A DNA stretch of 64,000 nucleotides. Origin: Candidula unifasciata. Taxonomy: Eukaryota > Mollusca > Gastropoda > Stylommatophora > Geomitridae. Where the stretch lies: assembly GCA_905116865.2 (NCBI GenBank), contig CAJHNH020001112.1:1089673-1153672 (forward strand), given 5' to 3'. Positions 56,832 to 64,000 of the stretch are shown here, one piece after another. Positions within the stretch are counted from its first letter, which is position 1; each line of letters begins with the position of its first letter. The notes beneath the pieces were generated by a model. That model did no database searches, had not been told where the DNA came from, and saw only the letters and a program-made list of their open reading frames with translations. Both the position numbers and the translations under genes were made by a program.

Positions 56832-56880
56832 CTGGGGTTGGTTCTGCAACGTCATGTAAAGGATATGCAACTAACTTAAC
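56565..56880 (+). mobile_element. SINE-A copy with internal A-run and (TA)n
   Basis: Starts GTCAGCGTCTGTGGC, with B-box-like TGGTTCGATTCC, and ends GGTTGGTTCTGCAACG...GGATATGCAACTAAC. A poly(A) then (TA)n tract at 56751-56829 interrupts it just before the 3' block, at the position where the 45411 copy carries a short A-run. Confidence 0.85.
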
Positions 56881-58254
56881 GTAGTCATCAGCGGGTTCGC
56901 ACAATAATTGATCTCATTCCAAGTCCCTAGGTATAAAACATATTGAAGAACACTGATTTACAGGCAGTCGATAACTAACCCCAACCAGGCACTCAGAAAG
57001 CTAGAGGTTCAGACAGTTTTGGGGGCCGCCCGATTTTTAGGGTGCAAAGTCCCCCCCCCCTCCTCCACTTTCCTCTCCCACACATACAATACTTGTTAAG
57101 AGCTGAGCCCCAGAAATATCCTCCTCCCCCCCCCCCCCCAAATCACCTAAAAGGATTGCATACGGGCTGAATGTGCCCTTTAACAATGTACAAGAGCAGA
57201 CTTTTCAAGTATTAGTATTTTACATTTTATATGATCGTAAATGTAGTATGATATTTACATAATATTCAGGGTAAAGTCGTGTAATCATACTAATACTAAT
57301 AATAATAATACTAATAATTGTTATTTTTACTGAGCATTTATACAGCGCTTAAACTCCATGAGCCCTCCCCATGTAAGAAGTTATAAATGGGGTCAAGGGT
57401 CCCCTCTCTTCCATTGTTTGCTTTAAATCGACGCCTCTGACAAGGAAATTTTTCGTTTAGTAGTTTAACATTTTACACTGAATAATCAGCGTAAATTCAA
57501 AAACAAGACAAAGCGGTTTTCTGCCAATTCGCCTGCAGATATTTTTTAAACCCGTATTTCGGAATTGTGAAACTGCGTTCTTAAATCGTAAACAACAAGC
57601 TTTCACGTAACAGATGCTCTGGCTGCTAACGAACAACAGCTTTCTTGAAATCCCTCCTAAATCGTCAACGCATCCTCTTCTTCTTGTCGAATATGTGGTT
57701 GCTATTGAAGCTTCTGCATGTGCATTCTCAGAACAGATTCGTAAAGCTTATTTTACGTGATTCGCTCGCTTAGTGCTGTGTGTAAAGATTTCCTTTTCTC
57801 GTTAATTCAGTCGCTGATAAAGACTTTGTTCGAAACGTTTAGCTATATTTGTGAGCGTTGCATTTCTCTGTTGTCTTGTCTCTGGTGTCCATGCATTCAT
57901 CTATCTGCCGACTCTCTTTTCTTACTCCTTTCTGCCTCGCTCGTAGAACTGCCAAATTAAAATGTGTGTTATTTCAAGTCCACTAACTCCGGCTCTCCCT
58001 AAACAGAAACCGACAGCTGCGAATGCTGTTTGACAAAGCTGCGACAAGTTAAAACAAAACGTCGGAAGCGTATTTCGACCAGTCAGATGCTTGATTCCCC
58101 ACTCTAATTCACGGAACCAGACATGTTCCATGAGTGAAAGGTTCTCTATATACTAAGCGACCATTGATTCCCCACAGTACAATTGTTCTGCTCACTTGCA
58201 TTGTCTCAACATTAGGCGCCCGTATTTATGCTAAATTTATAAATAGTAAAAAAA
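56881..58254. other. No recognisable gene
   Basis: C-runs at about 57050 and 57126-57139 and an AATAAT-rich stretch near 57295. The frames of 60-69 codons have no motif. No gene identified. Confidence 0.4.
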
Positions 58255-58380
58255 AAAAAAAAAGCTCATTACTTCTTTGCAGATGGGTGACTGGAACAGC
58301 TGAATGTGAGACAGGCCTGCGTGCCCAGTTTGTGACCCTTTGAAAATAAAGTTCGTTCTTTCGTTCACTCCCCCCTTCGT
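58255..58380 (+). mobile_element. CR1/L2-like LINE 3' end
   Basis: It shares CAGGCCTGCGTGCCCAGTTT, GTGACCCTTTGAAAATAAAG and TTCGTTCTTTCGTTCACTC with the copies at 22733 and 27045, on the plus strand. Confidence 0.7.
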
Positions 58381-58453
58381 TTTTTGTATTAATGTTTTAT
58401 CTTTCCGTGTCAGTTTAAAAAATAGATCCGTGTCCACGCCATTATGCATATTA

Positions 58454-58499
58454 GGTAGAGATAAAAGTCGGGAGATGTGAATCAGCGTCATTGCACACG

Positions 58500-58502
<3 letters not shown>
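58454..58502 (-). mobile_element. SINE-C, 3' part of a split copy
   Basis: It reads on the plus strand as AAGTCGGGAGATGTGAATC and GCGTCATTGCACACGGTT, the 3' part of the family. The remainder lies at 60721-60968 beyond an inserted LINE. Confidence 0.85.
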
Positions 58503-58523
<21 letters not shown>

Positions 58524-58530
<7 letters not shown>

Positions 58531-59138
58531 GGGTTATCCTCATTGCACTCCGGACATGTCCATAGGTGCTCAGATCCTCCCCTCAGTATGAACCCCAACG
58601 TCCGATGGCTAATAGTACCAGTTCTATGTTGATTAACAAGTCTTCTGACGTGTCCGGTGTGCGTCTCGTTTTTTGCTGTGCCGATCTTAATTCCCAAGTC
58701 TGCCATTCTGGCGAGTGATGTGGATTCACTGCCACCAAAGTCCTCTATCCTTCCCATTTCTCTGAGGGCATTGATAATATCAGCATGATCCATAGGCCGA
58801 CCGTCGGTAGTGATAGCGGATCCAGCCAACCTGTCAGCTCTTTCATTTCCATCGACGCCTGCGTGTCCCGGAACAAAAATAAAGGTGACTCCACGCACAG
58901 TGGACTTCTGTAATGATTCAAGCCATTGTCTTCGCACTGAACCTGCCTGAACCCTCCGGATCATACTCATTGAATCACTGAGTATACATATGCGGGTGTA
59001 TTTTTGTGTTTCAAGCCAGGCAAACGCTTGCGTCACTGCCATCACCTCCATCGTCATGCTGCTGGTTGTCATGGAGAAGGCACCGTTGGCTTCTTTGACT
59101 GTTCTGCCCGCTGAGCGTGCTGTAAATGCCCATGCGCA
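58524..59138 (-). pseudogene. RNase H and C-terminal domain of the LINE
   Basis: Holds SDSMSMIRRVQAG (Asp), VPGHAGVDGNERADRLAG (His and Asp region) and a C-terminal LWTCPECNED segment. It is out of frame with the RT. The first catalytic Asp (YTDGS) and the second part are separated by the frameshift. The stop codon falls in the (TTAG)n tail. Confidence 0.85.
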
Positions 59139-59143
59139 TTTTT

Positions 59144-60717
59144 CTTTGGCGTATAACGGATCCGTCTGTATAGATTAGTGCATCTGCGTCGTCTGAATTT
59201 TCACCGATGAGAGCGTTGACCTCTGCATTAACAGCAACAGGATTCTCTTCTCTACATCGCCTGTTGAGTGTGACAATACAGGAAAATGTACAAATACACG
59301 CCTGAGGCACAGGTATCCATTCTGCACCAGGTATGATGTCGGTTAGGCTGCATATTTGCCTAATAACATCTTCTGCCCGACCTAGCCACGATTTACCCCT
59401 CTTCAGTCTGTCGCCCTTTTCACTAAAAAGCGCTTGATGCAGTGGGTGTTTCTTATCAGCACATATTTTGAGGTATGCCCGAGCCCTCCACATCCTGATC
59501 CTTTGGTTCATTGTTGGAAAGTCAAGTAGATACCTCATTGCTTCACAGGATGTGTCTCTTGTACATCCCAAAATAATGCGCATGGCTTCATTTTGCACCT
59601 TTTCGAGTCTTTCAATCTGGGTAGCACTGACAGTGAGGATGGCCAGAGCGTATTCAATGGGTGAAAGGACCAGACCGTAGAATAGAAGTATTAGTAGTCT
59701 TTGCTCGATATTGGAAGCAGCCATAATCCTCATTGCAGATAGACCTTTGCGTGCTTTTGTTATCACATGGTCAACGTGTTCCCTGAATGACAAGCTGCGA
59801 TCGAACCTCACCCCGAGAAACGTCATAACGTTGGTTCTGATCAATATATTATCACGCATTTTCACTTCTGGTAAGTCCGACTTGACAATGTGATTGTTCA
59901 AAGAGAACCATGACACTGATGCCTTCGAAGGATTGACATAGGCATTGGAACCATCACACCAGGCGGCAATTCGATCGAGTTCTTTGTGCATTGTGCTGGC
60001 GATCTCCTGTCTATAACGCCCTCGTCGATAAATCAAAATGTCATCAGCAAATGACAAAGTCCTTCCCTTTCCATTCAACTGCTGCTCAGTGATCATCACC
60101 GTATAAACGTTGAATAAGACTGGTGATAGCGGTGATCCCTGTGGCAAGCCTGGACATATCGTTTGCGGTTCTGAGGACCAGCTACCACATCTTAGTACAA
60201 TCTTTCTCTGAAACAGGACCGCAGCAATCCAGCGGATCAGAATAGGATTGACTTCTAGTTTAAGCAGTAATTGCATTAAATATTCGTATGGTACTTTATT
60301 GTAGGCATCTTCTAAGTCTAACACTGCCGCACATGTCTCTTCTTTAATCTGAAATCCTTCGTACACATCGTAGGCGAAAACAGCAGCATTGAACCATGTC
60401 TCTTTCTTCAACCTGTACCCTCCAAGTGTTGATGGGAACTTATCATGTAGTTCCAAGTAGGTGGTCAATCTTTGTGCGACAATTTTTTCCAAAAGTTTGC
60501 CAACAGTATTCTGCATCGAGATGATTCTGTAGCCGCAGATCTTTGAGTGGTCTTTATTAGGCTTTGGTAGTGGGAACAAATAACTATGGAGCCATTCCTC
60601 TTGTATCTGGCCACTCTGGATGCTGATATTGAATTCCTTTGCCACGCTTTTCAAATCAGCATTCGACATCATCAGCATGTCATTGTATCGGATGCCGTCA
60701 GGGCCTGGAGCACCAGA
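59144..60717 (-). pseudogene. Non-LTR reverse transcriptase ORF (frameshifted before RNase H)
   Basis: A continuous frame runs from the truncated 5' end through RT to the first RNase H motif YTDGS (residues 550-554 of the frame starting in SINE-C). FADD is at residues 257-260 of that frame. A single extra T in a run of five T at about 59139-59143 (five A on the coding strand) shifts the frame, and RNase H resumes in another frame at 58521-59138. Nothing else breaks this RT, so the element inserted relatively recently, or the homopolymer is a sequencing error. Confidence 0.9.
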
Positions 60718-60720
60718 GCA

Positions 60721-60968
60721 CCATAAGTGCTCTGCCACCAGTACAGACAACTGATAAGAAACTGTCCGCCTGTGTCGCTGTCCGCCCGAAATTCTGCAGC
60801 TACAGCGACGTTCCTCCATTTACCCCAGAGTGTTAACTCATGTACCCATTACCTAGAGACCGGGTGAACCCCGGGAACCGCCCGGTTTCGAACACTGGCT
60901 TTGGGCTACAGCGTGTCGCAGCTGGATTTGAAAGCGAGTGTCCTATCGACTCCGCTAACACTGCCCCA
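60721..60968 (-). mobile_element. SINE-C, 5' part of a split copy
   Basis: It contains the tRNA-like head at the right (B-box-like GGATTTGAAAGCGAG region on the plus strand) and a body matching 17851-18149. It belongs with 58454-58502. Confidence 0.85.
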
Positions 60969-61215
60969 CGTATTGGGTATGTAGCCCTATACTTCTATTC
61001 TACAGAACCAATAGGCATTCTGTGGGTAGTGTGAACAGGATCACACAGGTCGCCTTTACTTTCAAGCACTTTACCTGATACCCAATAAAGGCTGGGTCGA
61101 TCTTGGAGCCAAAGGCATTCTTTTAGATAAATGTGTCCGACTACATTTACATTTGAACTCATGACTTTTGGATCCACATGTGAGGGTCCAGCCGCTTCAC
61201 CACGGCAGCTCCGGT
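60969..61215 (-). mobile_element. SINE-H copy adjoining SINE-C
   Basis: It shares TGATACCCAATAAAGGCTGG, GGTCGATCTTGGAGCC, GGGTCCAGCCGCTTCACCAC with the 39757 copy. It lies directly next to SINE-C with no spacer. Confidence 0.72.
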
Positions 61216-61473
61216 TTAAAAAATTAGGACAAATAATTTATTGCGCAGTTTACCGCCTAACATATCACGCTTTAATTCAGCGTGTGAATAATTACATAAT
61301 TTACATCAACATACAATTAAGCACATTTCATCTACAATGCGCAGATGACATAGTCTATTGTTACATGCTTCATTTTACAACGGAGTCTTATGTTAACCAC
61401 CTGATCCTTTTGTTTACATACCGCCTGATAGCCCATCCATAGACGGTTCTTTACTCACAACTCATAAGTAAAA
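61216..61473. other. No recognisable gene
   Basis: AT-rich, nothing identified. Confidence 0.4.
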
Positions 61474-61625
61474 AAAAGTAAAGATCCCTTCTCACGCCTT
61501 TGGGCGCATCGGGCATATGTGCAGAGCGTCCCATATTTTTACAGACCATCAGCACTCGGTGGGTAATGTGGTCAACTCGTGGCCCATCCTTATTCCAACC
61601 GCCTCTGCGTGCCTTAATCAAACTT
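61474..61625 (-). mobile_element. SINE-H partial copy
   Basis: It shares CTCACGCCTTTGGGCGCATC, then GTGGGTAATGTGGTCAACTC and CCGCCTCTGCGTGCC with the family. The tRNA-like head is missing. Confidence 0.65.
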
Positions 61626-61856
61626 CTATTTGGTGAAATGTACAAAAGCATCAGTAAATGTATTGTGCAAGGTAATTTTGTGGATTCATTATTTAAATTC
61701 CCAAACTACTCAAGTAAAAAAAAAAAAACTTTTGAATTTTCGAGACAGGTTAGAAGGTGGATTACAGAACATCAATCTAATTAGGGCATATCGCAAAAGC
61801 ACATGGCCACTTGCCAATGTCCCTCCTCTTGAATCTTTATGCCTATGTTATCAATA

Positions 61857-62298
61857 TTCTTCTTCTTCTTCTTCTTCTTCTTCTTCTTCTTCTTCTTCTT
61901 TTTCTTGTTCTTGTTCTTGTTCTTCTTCTTCTTCTTCTTCTTCTTCTTCTTCTTCTTCTTCTTCTTCTTCTTCTTCTTCTTGTTCTTGTTCTTCTTCTTC
62001 TTCTTCTTCTTCTTCTTCTTCTTCTTCTTCTTCTTCTTCTTCTTCTTCTTCTTCTTCTTCTTCTTCTTCTTCTTCTTCTTCTTCTTCTTCTTCTTCTTCT
62101 TCTTCTTCTTCTTCTTCTTCTTCTTCTTCTTCTTCTCGTTCTTCTCGTTCTTCTTGTTCTTCTTGTTCTTGTTCTTGTTCTTCCTTCTTCTTCTTCTTCT
62201 TCTTCTTCTTCTTCTTCTTCTTCTTCTTCTTCTTCTTCTTCTTCTTCTTCTTCTTCTTCTTCTTCTTCTTCTTCTTCTTTTTCTTCTTCTTCTTCTTC
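61857..62298. repeat. (TTC)n, about 440 bp, expanded SINE-B tail
   Basis: Nearly pure TTC with TTG and TCG interruptions, joining directly to the 3' end of the SINE-B at 62299. Poly-Ser, Leu, Phe, Arg, Glu and Lys frames are artefacts. Confidence 0.97.
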
Positions 62299-62450
62299 GC
62301 GGTCACGTCTATAAACTCCGACATAAAGCTGTAGTTGTTCACCCAATCCTGGATTTTAGTCTTAGAACTTGAATTATGCTTGTAAATCTGTTATGTATAT
62401 CTGGCTTATGTTTATGCATACTGTTGGTCCTCCCCCTCCCCCCCCCCCCG
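62299..62450 (-). mobile_element. SINE-B copy with (GAA)n tail
   Basis: It begins GCGGTCACGTCTATAAACTC, with GTTCACCCAATCCTGG, ATCTGGCTTATGTTTATGC and a C-run at 62439-62450. Confidence 0.75.
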
Positions 62451-62989
62451 CCTTTTTTTTTCTTCTAACCCCTGTCCTCCCATCCCCCAGTTATATGAAC
62501 ACAGACTTTGAAGCAAACACGTCCAATAAGTAGGTTCATACGACAATGTTGCTGACAGAAAGCGAGTCTATTTGCTGTTCTCTAAAATGTATCCCAGAAC
62601 CAACACTGGGAACGTTTTCAAAGTTATCCCTTGTCCACTATCGTGCTGCAAAATCCCTGCCTCTCTATCTCAGTGGAATCACGACCTCGGTTACTGTTCT
62701 TTTTAAACCACAATGGCGATTATATGGTCAGCTGAGAATTGCTGGATTTAAAATGAAACAGGGCTGGACCTTGGTTAATGACATATTAACAGACCAAATA
62801 TACATATACTTTACAGTTGTCGGCAAACTGAATACGCCTCAAAGAGCTAATAAAACAAGCAGACCACTTTAGCCATGAATATAGAATGGATATTAACTAA
62901 TGAATATTTACACTATGATCATTTGTAAAGCAGAATACAAGACAACGTCAGTAGTGTTGGAGGTGGCGCACCAACCGTAGACGTCATCA
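62451..62989. other. No recognisable gene
   Basis: The 108-codon frame at 62546-62872 has no motif I recognise. I do not call it a gene. Confidence 0.4.
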
Positions 62990-64000
62990 CTTCCGGCACC
63001 CTCAGCCCCTGGGCACCCCCCGGCCCCTGGGGTCGCCCCCGGGTGGCAGGGAGGGGCCCGGGACCCCGGTGGCCCCTCCCCCTGGGCTTTGGGGGACACG
63101 GCGCCGGTCCCGGAAGTTCAAAGGGTAAATTTATTTGTTGTCCCCAAAAGCGAAATGTTTTTTTTTTTGTCAAGGGGTCACTGTTTTTTTTTTTTTAAAA
63201 AAATAAAAAATTTTTTTCTGATTTTTTTTAGAAATTTTCCCCAAAGTGCTATTTTTTTCTTCCAGAAACATTTATTACACCAGATTTTTTTCCAAATATT
63301 TTTTTAAAAAAAGTATTTTCCCAAAAAATATTTTTGGTTTGGAACCCTAGGGGGATTTTGGGGGGATTTGAAACATCAGTTTTGGGGGTGTGTGGGGGGA
63401 CCCATAAAATGATGTGTGCGGTTTTTTTCCCCCTTATTAGCCCCGTTTTACATAGAGTGAGTATGAGAGACGCCACCCTCTAGTCCAATATTGGGTGTGA
63501 GAGACGCCCCCCCTCGTTATTAAAAATTTTTATTTTTTTGGGTTTTTCTCCTCTAACCCCCCCTTATCATTTTTTTGACGCCCGTTTCCCTATAACCGAC
63601 TTTTATCATTTTTGGAGGCCCTTTTTTCTCTATAACCCCCAAACGCCCAGACTTAAGGGAGAGCCCCCCCTAATTTTTCCCCCCTTATATTGGATTAAAG
63701 AAAACCGGGGGCTCAAATACACGTTGTTGTTTTTCCGTTTGCTTTTTACCCTTTTTCATAAGCAAAATCCCGTAATATAACGACTGTTTTGGTTTTTTTC
63801 CTTTAAACCTCAACAAAACAATTTGACATCCCGGGTTTTTACGGAACCAAAAATAGTTTAATTTTTCATCAATTCAATGTTAGACGCGAGTCCCGGGATG
63901 GCAAGGGTTTGGGGAAGCCAGACAATGTTTAACTGGCGCGTGTTTTTAGTAGAAGGGGAAATTTAAGGGGGGGAAAGGCGTTTGGTTGTTTTTTTTTATC
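62990..64000. other. GC-rich block then homopolymer-rich low-quality-looking DNA
   Basis: 62990-63120 is a sharply GC-rich block with many GGCCCC and CCCCGG runs. From 63120 to the end, runs of T, A, C or G of 4-12 bases occur every few bases. No gene is visible. It resembles poor-quality contig-end sequence, although true low-complexity DNA is possible. Confidence 0.6.

Larger units (their letters stand above)
58503..60720 (-). mobile_element. RNase H-type non-LTR LINE nested in SINE-C
   Basis: A 5'-truncated element with RT and RNase H domains, ending in a (CTAA)n tail on the minus strand ((TTAG)n at 58501-58530). RT begins at the APGPDG motif and extends through motif A (LDLEDAYNKV), motif B (GLPQGSPLSPVLF) and motif C (FADD). 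RNase H carries YTDGS, SDSMSMI and PGHAGVDGNERAD. It is inserted in a SINE-C copy whose two parts flank it; about five bases of the family sequence appear missing at the junction. No clear target-site duplication. RT-plus-RNase H architecture places it with I-like elements (I, Ingi, Nimb, LOA or R1 groups). Confidence 0.92.

Noticed and set aside
58501..58530. Telomere-like TTAG repeats
   Set aside because: A tetramer, not TTAGGG or TTAGG, and positioned exactly as the 3' tail of the LINE. The (CTAA)n at 4771 is likewise a LINE tail.
61630..62372. Poly-Ser, Phe, Leu, Arg, Glu and Lys frames
   Set aside because: Translations of the (TTC)n tract in six frames. The same holds for 40534-40779, 47014-47455 and 55420-56217.
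62546..62872. 108-codon frame
   Set aside because: No recognisable motif, no splice or polyadenylation context, and length compatible with chance.
62990..63120. CpG island of a promoter
   Set aside because: GC-rich, but built from G and C runs with few CpG, and directly joined to poor-quality-looking sequence.

Overview
This is animal (metazoan) nuclear DNA, almost all of it non-coding and built from repeats. There is no bacterial-style gene packing. Reverse-transcriptase remnants carry stop codons and frameshifts, short interspersed elements have tRNA-like Pol III heads, and one clear spliced terminal exon with polyadenylation signals is present. The mixture of RTE-like, CR1/L2-like and RNase H-bearing non-LTR elements with abundant minisatellites fits an invertebrate, most plausibly a mollusc. 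That assignment is an inference from general resemblance and was not tested by any search.

Genes: the only host coding sequence I can support is a 3'-terminal exon at 9562-10015 (+), encoding about 150 C-terminal residues of an unidentified protein. The other large open frames are either retrotransposon proteins or artefacts of tandem repeats whose unit length is a multiple of three or whose sequence lacks stops.

Layout: 1-9.5 kb holds dispersed SINEs, a possible solo LTR with a (GA)n tract (about 3.3-4.25 kb) and RTE-like LINE debris. From 12 to 15.4 kb there are three minisatellites (44, 27 and 27 bp units). From 15.6 to 25.2 kb there is a cluster of SINEs and LINE pieces, several nested with target-site duplications. 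A 40-bp satellite runs from 26.2 to 30.6 kb and is split by a CR1/L2-like LINE whose 3' UTR contains about 1.1 kb of (CA)-type microsatellite. Then come a 53-bp satellite with an 11-unit higher-order duplication (32.66-34.52 kb), a 35-bp satellite (35.26-36.68 kb), an RNase H LINE split by another LINE (37.7-39.3 kb), a 17-bp satellite (40.9-42.1 kb), more SINE/LINE copies (42.4-50.3 kb), a 21-bp satellite (50.9-52.3 kb), a 27-bp satellite (53.1-54.65 kb) and several long (TTC)n tracts. A relatively young RNase H LINE (58.5-60.7 kb) sits inside a SINE. The last kilobase is rich in homopolymers and looks like poor-quality contig-end sequence.

At least eight dispersed repeat families recur. I label them SINE-A to SINE-H here for cross-reference only. 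Nothing in the window behaves like an operon or a multi-gene system. Its interest lies in the repeat biology: datable nested insertions, microsatellites growing from element tails, and several homogenised satellite arrays within 64 kb.
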